Of a stretch of DNA of 64,000 nt, positions 18,237-24,969 are shown piece by piece. The notes under the pieces are model-generated. The model did not search any database and was not told the DNA's origin. It worked only from the letters and a program-made list of their open reading frames with translations. The stretch's first letter is position 1; each line of letters begins with the position of its first letter. The position numbers and the translations under genes were made by a program. Origin of the DNA: Dankookia rubra (GTDB lineage Bacteria; Pseudomonadota; Alphaproteobacteria; Acetobacterales; Acetobacteraceae); assembly GCF_004355005.1 (NCBI RefSeq), contig NZ_SMSJ01000011.1, forward strand, positions 62,001 to 126,000. The letters are read 5' to 3'.

Positions 18237-19343
18237 ATGAGCCAGGCCCTCGCCACCCGTATCGAGAATCTGCAGGACCTCTGCATCGCCCGGCTGCGCG
18301 ACTGCCTGGACCCGCGCAGCGGCCGCTTCGCCCGCCAGGTGCGCGATGCGTCCTGGGTGCCGATGACGGGCCCCGAAACCCTGGCTGGCTCCGCCATCTG
18401 CCTCATCGGCCTGGGCCGCGCCGGCATCCCGCCGCGGGCCGTCCTGCCGGACGCCGCCGGGCTCTGCCGTCGCCTCGCCGCCGCCATCCGGGACGAGGCG
18501 CAGCCGGGCGCGGTCGGCCTGGTGCTCTGGGCCAATGGCGCGCTGCGCGCCCTGGCGCCGCTTTCCCTGCTGGCGGAAGCCGGCTTCGCGCCGGAGGAAC
18601 TCGACCTCGCGCTGCCGGGCATGACCACGACCGAGGTCGCCTGGCTGACCAGCGGCCTGCTGCATGCCGGCGTGCCGGCGCTGCGCCCGGCGGCCATCGC
18701 CGCGCTGCGCGAGCTGGAAAGCCGGCTTAACCGCGAGACGCTGCGCTTCGCGCATGCCTCCGCGGCCGCCCCGCTGCGGCTGCGGTTGCGCCGGCACATA
18801 GCCGACTTCAGCGACCAGGCCTTCGCGCTGCAGGCCCTGGCCTTCGCCGCGACGGTGCTGGGCGATCCGGAGCGCCGCCTGCTGGCCGACCGCGTCGGCA
18901 GCCGGATGGTGGCCGCGCAGGGCCCGCTCGGCCAATGGTGGGCGCAGCACGACAGCCGCGGCGGTGAGGTCGCGGAACGCTATCCCGTGCTCTCGGTGCA
19001 GCAGCACAGCATCGGGCCGATGGCGCTGCGCGCCCTGGCGCTGGCCGGCGGCCGCAGCCATGCCGCCGCCGCCTCCGGCAGCCGCGCCTGGCTGCATGCG
19101 AACGAACTCGGCCTCGATCTGGTCGAGCCTTCCTCCGGCGTCATCTGGGCCGGGCTGGGCCGGGGGGAGGGCGCGACCGCACGCCGGCTGCGCCAGGCGC
19201 GCATCCTGGCCGGCATGCCGGCGCCCGACTTGGTGACGCCGCGCCTGGGCCTCATGCCGGAAATGCTGCCGCGCGACTGGGGCTGGCTGCTCTATGCCAC
19301 CGCGCTTGAGGGCAGCAGCCGGCCGGCCGGCCACATCTTCTGA
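18237..19343 (+). CDS. Unknown protein, putative alpha/alpha toroid
   Basis: This 368-residue protein matches no family I can name. It lacks a signal peptide and long hydrophobic segments. The sequence is a succession of amphipathic helices separated by short loops with aromatic residues, such as WANGALRAL, WWAQHDSRGGEVAERYP and GVIWAGLGRGEG. This pattern suggests an alpha/alpha barrel like those of six-hairpin glycosidases or terpenoid-cyclase relatives; comparable proteins occur near polysaccharide genes. The fold is inference. The ATG at 18237 follows GACGGAG. It is monocistronic; a 16-bp perfect inverted repeat lies about 50 bases after its stop. Confidence 0.6.
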   Translation: MSQALATRIENLQDLCIARLRDCLDPRSGRFARQVRDASWVPMTGPETLAGSAICLIGLGRAGIPPRAVLPDAAGLCRRLAAAIRDEAQPGAVGLVLWANGALRALAPLSLLAEAGFAPEELDLALPGMTTTEVAWLTSGLLHAGVPALRPAAIAALRELESRLNRETLRFAHASAAAPLRLRLRRHIADFSDQAFALQALAFAATVLGDPERRLLADRVGSRMVAAQGPLGQWWAQHDSRGGEVAERYPVLSVQQHSIGPMALRALALAGGRSHAAAASGSRAWLHANELGLDLVEPSSGVIWAGLGRGEGATARRLRQARILAGMPAPDLVTPRLGLMPEMLPRDWGWLLYATALEGSSRPAGHIF

Positions 19344-19738
19344 CCCCTGCCGCCAATGCCGGCGGAGGCGATCGCCGGAACGGCATCCAAATTGGCCTGG
19401 ATGGCCGGCATCTGCCGCCGGCCATCCAGGCCCGAAGCGCAGCCCAGGGCTGGCTGGGGCTCTGCCCGCCGTGCCTGGCCGATGCGCGCGAGTGGCGCCG
19501 AAGTCACCGGACGTGCAGCCGCTGGCTGCCGTGGTCCATGCTCGCAAGCCAAATGGAACCATATTTGCCGGAACGATGCGCGTGCCGGGCGCGCGGGCCA
19601 TCCCGATCGCGTCATCTCCATGGCTTTGCCGTTCCGTTGCCAGATTGCCTGCGTTTCACGCGCATCGGCTCTGGCCGGTCTGAAACACGGTCCGCAGGGA
19701 TGGCCGGTTTGACCGGTCGAAACGGGAGAGCAGCAGCC
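19344..19738. other. 395-base intergenic region
   Basis: The gap between the putative toroid gene and the 24-residue membrane protein gene contains the perfect inverted repeat at 19394-19432 and, at its end, the ribosome binding site GGGAGAG for the small gene. A short AT-richer stretch near 19545-19570 could belong to a promoter, but I cannot assign -35 and -10 boxes with confidence. I see no other gene here. Confidence 0.6.
19394..19432. repeat. Perfect 16-bp inverted repeat (hairpin)
   Basis: The arms 19394-19409 and 19417-19432 are exact reverse complements around a 7-base loop; each arm reads GGCCTGGATGGCCGGC or its complement. It lies 50 bases after the stop of the putative toroid gene. 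A transcript would fold into a very stable hairpin, but no T tract follows on the plus strand, so this could be a stability element, a Rho-assisted stop or a protein-binding palindrome. Confidence 0.75.
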
Positions 19739-19813
19739 ATGAACAGCATCATTTATATCGTCGGTCTCGTGGTCGTCGTGGTGGCCGTCCTGTCCTTCTT
19801 CGGGCTGCGCTAG
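19739..19813 (+). CDS. 24-residue single-pass membrane protein
   Basis: This very short gene encodes MNSIIYIVGLVVVVVAVLSF followed by FGLR. That is one uninterrupted hydrophobic helix of about 20 residues with a short arginine-ended tail. GGGAGAG lies 8-9 bases before the ATG, and the codons favour G or C in the third position as in neighbouring genes, supporting translation. I recall near-identical tiny proteins (IIYIVGLVVVV, ending SFFGLR) from other alphaproteobacteria, but cannot verify this here. The role is unknown; single-helix peptides of this size often modulate a larger membrane protein. It has its own long upstream region. Confidence 0.65.
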   Translation: MNSIIYIVGLVVVVVAVLSFFGLR

Positions 19814-19987
19814 CCGCTTGGGTGCTCCTGCGCGGCGGAGCCGGGTTGCACCGACCGGCCTGCAGGCGACATCCCGGCCGGGCAGCCGGGCCGTCCTCCC
19901 GGCAAGGGCACAACGGCGCGGTTCGCTGATCCGTCCGGGCGGCGCTGCTGGGCCGATGCGCGGCGCGGACGCGTGCGGCATCGGCGC

Positions 19988-20314
19988 ATGAGCGCTGTCA
20001 CCGCGGCTGCCTGGGACGCCAGGGTGGCGCGTCTTCTGACCAGGCTGCCCGACCGTGGGCGGGCGACCGTCGCCTGGCTGCGGCATCCGCCGCGGCGATG
20101 GCCGCGGCTGCTGGCCGCCGTCGCCCTGATGGCGGGAGGGATTTTCTCGATCCTGCCGGTGCTCGGGCTGTGGATGCTTCCGCTCGGGCTCGCCCTCATG
20201 AGCGACGACGTGCCCTGGCTCAAGACGCCGCTGGAGTTTTCGGCCCGCTGGATCGAGCGGTCGTGGCGCCGGCTGCGCGCGGCCTGGCAACGCCGCCGTC
20301 GTCGGCGACCATAG
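19988..20314 (+). CDS. Small PGPGW-like membrane protein
   Basis: This protein is 108 residues from the ATG at 19988. A basic N-terminal region is followed by one hydrophobic hairpin (about residues 42-72, LLAAVALMAGGIFSILPVLG then WMLPLGLALMS). The amphipathic DVPWLKTPLEFSARWIE segment and an arginine-rich tail follow. The PVLGLWMLPLGLALMS pattern is seen in a widespread family of small alphaproteobacterial membrane proteins with no assigned function. An in-frame ATG 15 bases upstream is possible. It sits in a cluster of small genes between 19.7 and 21.5 kb. Confidence 0.6.
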   Translation: MSAVTAAAWDARVARLLTRLPDRGRATVAWLRHPPRRWPRLLAAVALMAGGIFSILPVLGLWMLPLGLALMSDDVPWLKTPLEFSARWIERSWRRLRAAWQRRRRRRP

Positions 20315-20453
20315 CCGGCGTCGCCCGACGCGTGACCGGACCGCATCGACCGGTATTCCCGCCATCGGCCGCCGCTCCGTTGCCGTTCAAACCGGATGGC
20401 GCTGCAGCCGTTTCCCGAGGACCGGCGCCAGCCGGGTGAAGGGGAGGCAAGCG

Positions 20454-20705
20454 ATGGCCGAAACTTCGGGCGACGTCGTCATGGTGTCCACACCCATCGG
20501 CGGCATCGAGGCGCGACGCATGGGACGGGCCGAGGCGGGGCCAAGCCGCTGGCAGGTCGCCTATCCCTGGGGTGTCGAAACCGTCTTCGGCACCTCCGCC
20601 GACATGGCATCCCATGTTCAACGGCGGTCCACCCAGGCCGAGGGCAAGGTCTCGGCGGAGGCCCGGCAGGTGCCGCGGGGGATGGCCAGGCCGCGTGATT
20701 CATAA
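20454..20705 (+). CDS. Hypothetical 83-residue protein
   Basis: I do not recognise this protein. It is soluble, with a beta-rich central part (VVMVSTPIGGIEARRMGRAE then WQVAYPWGVETVFGTSADM) that looks like a compact small domain, and a basic tail. The start is well supported: GGGGAGG lies 6 bases before the ATG at 20454. The next gene on the minus strand is convergent 68 bases away. Confidence 0.5.
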   Translation: MAETSGDVVMVSTPIGGIEARRMGRAEAGPSRWQVAYPWGVETVFGTSADMASHVQRRSTQAEGKVSAEARQVPRGMARPRDS

Positions 20706-20773
20706 GGGCGCGAGGTTCCGCGGCAGAGAGGATGTGCCGGCCGGCCGTGACGGCCGCCGGCATGGCCGTGCCG

Positions 20774-21214
20774 TCACAGGCTGAGCGCATCCTTCTCCCA
20801 CGGTCCCCGCTGGAAGCTGACGATGTCCCAGCTTCCGTCGTCCGCCCAGAGGATGCCGAGCAGCTTGGTGCCGTCGCGCGACACCTCCATGCCGTATGGC
20901 AGGCTCGGCGCCGCCTGCTGCCGCTCGAGGGCATGCCGGTAGCCTGGTGAGGATGCCTCGCCGCTGGCCAGCTCGTTGAAGGGGGTCCAGTGGACGATGC
21001 TCCAGGGACCGATCCGGAGCGAGATCAGCCGCACGGCATCGCGCTGCACCTCCTGGCTGCCGTCGCGGCGCACCAGCGGGAGCAGGTGGTCCCGGATGGC
21101 ACGGGCGCGATCATCGCCCGAGGACACGAGCGTCAGCGTCATGCCTGCCTCCCGCAGCGCTGGCTGCACGCGCCACGAGCCTGCCGCGGGATGCAGCATG
21201 TCCCGCAGCCGCAT
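20774..21214 (-). CDS. Hypothetical 146-residue protein
   Basis: Unrecognised protein without signal peptide or membrane helix. The C-terminal half has alternating strands with tryptophans (GPWSIVHWTPFNEL, KLLGILWADDGSWDIVSF), suggesting a small beta-rich domain. The centre contains a helical RARAIRDHLLPLVRRDGSQE segment. Starts at 21214, 21199 and further upstream are all in frame; the one at 21214 follows GGGG at a suitable distance. It lies downstream of cspA on the same strand but is separated by the hairpin at 21223-21269. Confidence 0.5.
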   Translation of the reverse strand: MRLRDMLHPAAGSWRVQPALREAGMTLTLVSSGDDRARAIRDHLLPLVRRDGSQEVQRDAVRLISLRIGPWSIVHWTPFNELASGEASSPGYRHALERQQAAPSLPYGMEVSRDGTKLLGILWADDGSWDIVSFQRGPWEKDALSL

Positions 21215-21222
21215 GGGCGAAA

Positions 21223-21269
21223 CCCCGGGGCGCCGCCGTGGCCGAGGGCACACAGGCGACGCCCCGGGG
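21223..21269 (-). terminator. Terminator-like hairpin after cspA
   Basis: On the minus strand a 15-bp GC stem with a single G-T wobble (arms 21269-21255 and 21237-21223) encloses a 17-base loop and is followed by TTTCGC. It starts 22 bases after the cspA stop. The T tract is only three bases, so efficiency is uncertain. Confidence 0.65.
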
Positions 21270-21290
21270 CATGGCGGGGCGCTGGTGCCG

Positions 21291-21494
21291 TCAGACCAGC
21301 TTGAGATTGGCCGCGGCTTCCTTGCCGCGCTCCTTCACCACCTCGAAGCTGACCCGCTGGCCGTCGTTCAATCCGCTTAACCCGGCGGCCTGGACGGCAG
21401 TGATATGGACGAAGACATCCTTGCCGCCGCCCTCGGGTTGAATGAAGCCGAAGCCCTTATCGGCGTTGAACCATTTCACGCTGCCGGTGGCCAT
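21291..21494 (-). CDS. Cold-shock protein, CspA family
   Basis: This 67-residue single cold-shock domain has both RNA-binding motifs: RNP1 as KGFGFI and RNP2 as VFVHI. It begins MATGSVKWFNADKGFGF. Such proteins bind single-stranded RNA and DNA and melt secondary structure during cold or growth transitions. The ATG at 21494 follows GGGAGCACG; earlier in-frame starts give an implausible leader. The long upstream gap to the tRNA (317 bases) would allow the extended 5' leader usual for csp genes. A hairpin terminator at 21223-21269 follows. Confidence 0.95.
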   Translation of the reverse strand: MATGSVKWFNADKGFGFIQPEGGGKDVFVHITAVQAAGLSGLNDGQRVSFEVVKERGKEAAANLKLV

Positions 21495-21811
21495 GTGACG
21501 TGCTCCCTGGGTTGCGGTGGATACTGCGCCGTCCCGCCGCCAGGGCAAAGGAAGATCGACGGCCGTCGGAGGCGATCGAGCCGCGACGCCGTCGGCCTCG
21601 TCTGCCCCGCCCTATTCCGCGTCGCGTCATTGCCTGGATCGGCCTCGGCCGAGCCGGCATGACACGGCCCAGGGCCGCGAAGCCGGTCGCGGCGTCGTTT
21701 CGCTGTCCCTCAACCTGGCGGCGCCGGTGGCAGGTCACCGTCCCGGAGGCGATGCCTTCCGGCAAGTTCCGACGGCACGAGGAAAAAGCCCGATCATCGG
21801 GGGGGGGGGCA
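21495..21811. other. Intergenic region upstream of cspA
   Basis: This 317-base gap holds the cspA upstream region and, at its right end, the terminator of tRNA-Leu and an 11-base G run at 21799-21809. I see no credible gene in it. A possible cspA promoter with a TATCC-like -10 about 40 bases before the start is too weak to call. Confidence 0.5.
21782..21803 (-). terminator. Short terminator after tRNA-Leu
   Basis: On the minus strand, CCCGA-TGA-TCGGG followed by CTTTTT forms a small intrinsic-type terminator 8 bases or more after the tRNA 3' end. Its 5' arm merges with a run of 11 C on this strand (11 G on the plus strand, 21799-21809). The stem is short but the T run is clear. Confidence 0.6.
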
Positions 21812-21894
21812 TGCCCGCCGGGGGACTCGAACCCCCACGCCCTTGCGGACTGCGGATTTTAAGTCCGCTGCGTCTACCATTCCGCCAGGCGGGC
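21812..21894 (-). tRNA. tRNA-Leu (anticodon TAA)
   Basis: The cloverleaf is complete on the minus strand: acceptor arm GCCCGCC paired with GGCGGGC, anticodon stem GCGGA/TCCGC with loop CTTAAAA (anticodon TAA), a long class II variable arm, and the T arm GGGGGTTCGAGTCCCCC. The length is 83 bases to the discriminator A. CCA is not encoded. It reads UUA, a very rare leucine codon in this GC-rich genome. Confidence 0.95.
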
Positions 21895-22004
21895 CTATGC
21901 GCGTGGTGCGGCGCATCCGGCCGGACCAACCCTGGATGCTTCTGCCAAAGGGAGAACAGGGTCCCCACTGGACCCCGCCTGCGAGTCGCGCCCAGGGACG
22001 GCGC

Positions 22005-22922
22005 TTACCTCCCTTCCTTCACGATCCGCCGGCAATGGTCCAGTGCCGCGCCGATCAGGTTGTCGCTCGCCTCCGGCGTGCGGAATGCGGCGTGCGAGGT
22101 CAGCGTCGCGTTGCGGATGCCGCGGAGACGATGGCCGGCCGGCAGCGGCTCCTCGACGAAGACATCCAGCGCGGCATGGCCGAGCTGCCCGCTCTCGAGC
22201 GCGTCGCACATCGCCGCCTCGTCCACCACCGCGCCGCGCGCGGTATTCACCAGGATGGCGCCGCGCTTCATCTGCGCGAGACGCGCGGCCGAGAGGAACC
22301 CGCGCGTCTCGTCGTTCAGCAGCAGGTGCAGGGAGACGGCGTCGCTCTCGGCCAGCAGCCGGTCCAGCGAGACGAACTCCACCCCCGGCATCGCCTTGGG
22401 CGAGCGGTTCCAGGCCAGCACCTTCATGCCGATCCCCGCGCAGAGCCGCGCCATCTCGGCGCCGATGCCGCCGGTGCCGATCAGCCCGATGGTCTTGCCG
22501 GTGAGCTGCATGCCGACCACGCGCGGCCAATCGTTGGCGCGGATCGCCGCATCCATCATCGCGGTCTGCCGCGCCGCGTCCCAGAGCAGCGCGAAGGCCA
22601 TCTCGGCGACGGCGGTGTCGCCGTAGCCCTTGATGATATGGACCCGGACGCCGATCGCCTCCAGCTCCTCGGGGTTCATGTAGCTGCGGGCGCCGGTGCC
22701 GAGGAAGACGATGTGCTTCAGCTCCGGGCACTGCCGCACGATGTCGGTCGGGAAGGGCGTGTGGTCGTCGATGGCGATGGCATGGCCGGCGAGCAGCCGC
22801 GGCAGGTCGGCCGCGGCGATGTCCGGGTCGCGGTGGATGGCAACGTCCGGGTCGCCGGGGCGGAGCAGCCTCTCCGTCACCTCGGCCAGCGAGTCGTTGG
22901 CATCGACGAAGAGTGCGCGCAT
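22005..22922 (-). CDS. D-isomer-specific 2-hydroxyacid dehydrogenase
   Basis: This 305-residue enzyme of the D-lactate/phosphoglycerate dehydrogenase family has the NAD-binding GTGGIG in TIGLIGTGGIGAEMA (about residues 155-170). The catalytic triad is visible as the arginine of NTARGAVVDE, the glutamate of FVEEPLP and the histidine of TSHAAFRTPEA. It should reduce a 2-keto acid to the D-hydroxyacid, or the reverse; the exact substrate is unknown. The ATG at 22922 begins the first beta strand. The next minus-strand gene upstream ends at 23092, with the half-repeat hairpin at 23015-23042 in between. Confidence 0.88.
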   Translation of the reverse strand: MRALFVDANDSLAEVTERLLRPGDPDVAIHRDPDIAAADLPRLLAGHAIAIDDHTPFPTDIVRQCPELKHIVFLGTGARSYMNPEELEAIGVRVHIIKGYGDTAVAEMAFALLWDAARQTAMMDAAIRANDWPRVVGMQLTGKTIGLIGTGGIGAEMARLCAGIGMKVLAWNRSPKAMPGVEFVSLDRLLAESDAVSLHLLLNDETRGFLSAARLAQMKRGAILVNTARGAVVDEAAMCDALESGQLGHAALDVFVEEPLPAGHRLRGIRNATLTSHAAFRTPEASDNLIGAALDHCRRIVKEGR

Positions 22923-23010
22923 GGCTTCGGGTCCCCGGGCGTGTTGGCGGCGCATGGTAGCGGGCGGCGCGTGCGGGTCCAGTGCGGCGCCCAGGTGCTG
23001 CCCGGGCGGG

Positions 23011-23047
23011 GCAAGGCCGGGGAGGCGGCATCCTCCCCGGCCCCGCA
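23011..23047 (-). terminator. Half copy of the intergenic hairpin repeat
   Basis: A perfect 11-bp stem GGCCGGGGAGG/CCTCCCCGGCC (23015-23025 and 23032-23042) encloses a 6-base loop that reads ATGCCG on the minus strand, followed there by CCTTGCC. The stem, the TGCC loop and the CCTT flank resemble the element at 35366-35400 and the right hairpins of the three full repeats. It lies between the small lipoprotein gene and the hydroxyacid dehydrogenase gene, both on the minus strand. Confidence 0.65.
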
Positions 23048-23091
23048 TCCATCGACGTGGGTTTGGCCGCCGTGCTCCCGGCCCCTGGTGC

Positions 23092-23283
23092 TCAGCGCCG
23101 CCCGGGCGCCTCCGTGGCCGGTATCCGGTCCAGCGTCGTCAACCCGCTGCGGGCGCCCATCGCCTCGTCATAGGTCATGCTGCCGCGGGCGGGGCCGCCG
23201 GGCAGGCGGATGCCGCTGATGCCGCCGGTGCAGCCAGCGAGCGCCAGCAGCGCCAGCAGCCAGGCCAGGCGCCGTTCAGGCAT
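23092..23283 (-). CDS. Small lipoprotein
   Basis: This 63-residue protein has a short basic N-terminus (MPERR), a hydrophobic stretch LAWLLALLALAGC with a lipobox whose cysteine is residue 18, and a 45-residue mature part without recognised domain. It would be acylated and anchored in the inner or outer membrane. Its start overlaps the stop of the enolase-superfamily gene by 8 bases, which implies translational coupling. The role is unknown; the GC3 pattern and overlap argue that it is real. Confidence 0.55.
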   Translation of the reverse strand: MPERRLAWLLALLALAGCTGGISGIRLPGGPARGSMTYDEAMGARSGLTTLDRIPATEAPGRR

Positions 23284-24361
23284 CCGCCGCCCAGCGCGCC
23301 AGCGCCGCCTCGTCCCAGTCGAGCCCGAGCCCCGGCCGCGCCGGGACCTCCGCCATCCCGTCCCGCACCACGAGCGGCGTCCGCAGCAGCGGCCCGGCGA
23401 CGTCCAGGTGTTCCAGCAGATGCGCCGTCGGCGTCGCCGGCAGCAGCTGCGCGCTGGCCTCGACGAAGATGTGCGACGACATCGGGATCCGCTTCGCCGC
23501 CGCCAGCGCCGCGGCCTGCTGCCAGCCGGTGACGCCGCCGATCTTCATCGCATCCGGCATGCAGAGGTCGACCGCGCCGGCCTCCAGCGCGCGCGCCATG
23601 CCCTTCGGGCCCCACCAATTCTCGCCGCCCTGCACCGGCACCCGCAACTGGCCGCGCAGCCCGGCCAGGCCGGCATCGTCGTCGACCGGCAAGGGCTCCT
23701 CCAGCCAGCGCACGCCGAGCGCCTCGAGCGCCAGGCCGCGCCGCTCCGCCTCCGGCCGGGTCAGGCCCTGGTTGTAGTCGACCAGAATATCGACGCCCTC
23801 GCCGACCGCGGCGCGGACGGCACGCACCGTGTCCAGGTCGTCCGCCAGCCGCGGCTGTCCCAGCTTGAACTTCACCGCCCTTGCGCCGAGCGCGGCGACC
23901 GCCCGGCCCGCCTCCTCCGCCAGCATGGCCGCGCCCCAGCCGCGGAGGGACGCATAGACCGGCAGCGGGCGGGGCTCCGCCCCCAGCAGCCGGCAGAGCG
24001 GCTGCCCCGCCGCCCGCGCCAGCGCGTCCCACAGCGCCATGTCGAGGCAGGAGAGGGCGATCTGCACCAGCCCCTCGGTGCCGAGGATGCGGTAGGCGTT
24101 GTGCAGCTCGCCCCAGAGCGTCGCCGGCGCGACCTCCCGCCCCGCCAGCCCGGCGCCGATGTTGCGCACCAGCGCCGCGGTCGCGCCGAGCGCCACCGGC
24201 GTATAGGGGAAGACATAGGCGTTTCCCGTCACGCCCTGATGCGTCCGCACCTCGGCGATCACCAGCGGGGCGCGCGGGATCACGTTCAGGCTGTTGCGCA
24301 GCGGCGGGTCGAGCGGCGCGTCCACCGCGCGGACGGCGACCTCCTGGATGGTCAGGCGCAT
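23276..24361 (-). CDS. Enolase-superfamily enzyme (mandelate racemase/muconate lactonizing type)
   Basis: This 361-residue enzyme has the capping domain (about 1-115) followed by the modified TIM barrel. Active-site residues are legible: KxK as K164 and K166 in VKFKLG, metal ligands D195 (DYN), E221 (EEP) and E247 (GEN), and the D270/H297 dyad (PDAMKIGG and MSSH). KxK with a His-Asp dyad is the mandelate racemase subgroup arrangement, used for acid-sugar dehydration or racemisation. The substrate is not predictable by eye. The ATG at 24361 follows GGGGAAG. It is followed by an overlapping lipoprotein gene. Confidence 0.88.
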   Translation of the reverse strand: MRLTIQEVAVRAVDAPLDPPLRNSLNVIPRAPLVIAEVRTHQGVTGNAYVFPYTPVALGATAALVRNIGAGLAGREVAPATLWGELHNAYRILGTEGLVQIALSCLDMALWDALARAAGQPLCRLLGAEPRPLPVYASLRGWGAAMLAEEAGRAVAALGARAVKFKLGQPRLADDLDTVRAVRAAVGEGVDILVDYNQGLTRPEAERRGLALEALGVRWLEEPLPVDDDAGLAGLRGQLRVPVQGGENWWGPKGMARALEAGAVDLCMPDAMKIGGVTGWQQAAALAAAKRIPMSSHIFVEASAQLLPATPTAHLLEHLDVAGPLLRTPLVVRDGMAEVPARPGLGLDWDEAALARWAADA

Positions 24362-24465
24362 GGCGTTCTTCCCCGTGTTCGCACGGATCGTGCCGGTCGG
24401 CGGCGGCGGCGGCAACCAGGCGGCGGCCCGGCGCGTCTGGGCCCGGCAACCGAGAGGAGGACGCC

Positions 24466-24741
24466 ATGGCGCAGCCGCCGCAGCAGGGCCGTGAACCGGC
24501 CGAGCCGACCCATGACCCGAGCGACCCCGGCTATCACGACCCCGGCGACGCGGTGCCGGAGGGCATCCCCGGCCCCGGCAGCGCGGTCGGCGACGACGCC
24601 AGGGACATCGAATCCCGCCCCGACCGCGACCCGGGCGACGCGGTGCCGGAAGGCGTCGCCCCGGCCGAGCCGGTGCCGCTGACCGAGCGGGACAGGCAGG
24701 TGAAGCGGCAGCTGGAAGAGCTGCCGAAGCGCGGCGGATAG
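24466..24741 (+). CDS. Acidic repeat-containing 91-residue protein
   Basis: This is a low-complexity hydrophilic protein rich in Pro, Asp, Glu and Gly. It has two copies of the motif DPGDAVPEG (residues 26-34 and 56-64), each preceded by an acidic or histidine-containing stretch, and a charged C-terminal helix TERDRQVKRQLEEL. No enzyme motif is present; it is probably intrinsically disordered. A very strong GAGAGGAGG sits just before the ATG. It is divergent from the enolase-superfamily gene. Function unknown; comparable small stress-linked proteins exist in Acetobacteraceae, from memory only. Confidence 0.6.
   Translation: MAQPPQQGREPAEPTHDPSDPGYHDPGDAVPEGIPGPGSAVGDDARDIESRPDRDPGDAVPEGVAPAEPVPLTERDRQVKRQLEELPKRGG
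24541..24654 (+). repeat. Internal direct repeat encoding DPGDAVPEG
   Basis: Two nearly identical 24-base segments (24541-24564 and 24631-24654) encode the motif DPGDAVPEG, 90 bases apart within the small acidic protein gene. The spacing of 30 codons suggests duplication of a 30-residue unit with divergence of the rest. Confidence 0.75.
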
Positions 24742-24969
24742 AGCAGGCGGCGGGACGGCTTGACCGCCCGGACGCCTTGATCCGCGCTGGAAACGAAAGC
24801 CTGCAGCGATGCCGCGCCCGCCCATGACCGCGGACCGCTGCAGGTGCCCGGGCCGGCGGCTTTATTCCGCTCAATCCGGTTGAGGCCGATTCGGGACTTC
24901 TGCGAGGCTACCCAGGATCTCCGGGCGTTTGCGGAGGAACGGATTGAGGAAATGAGGATTTGAGCCGCT

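Noticed and set aside
19540-19600. GGAAC motifs upstream of the 24-residue gene as an EcfG (general stress) promoter
   Set aside because: The GGAAC motifs near 19555 and 19570 lack a CGTT-type -10 element at 16-17 bases, so the match is incomplete.
21780-21900. tRNA-Leu as an integration site for a genomic island
   Set aside because: No integrase, no direct repeat of the tRNA 3' end and no compositional change on either side.
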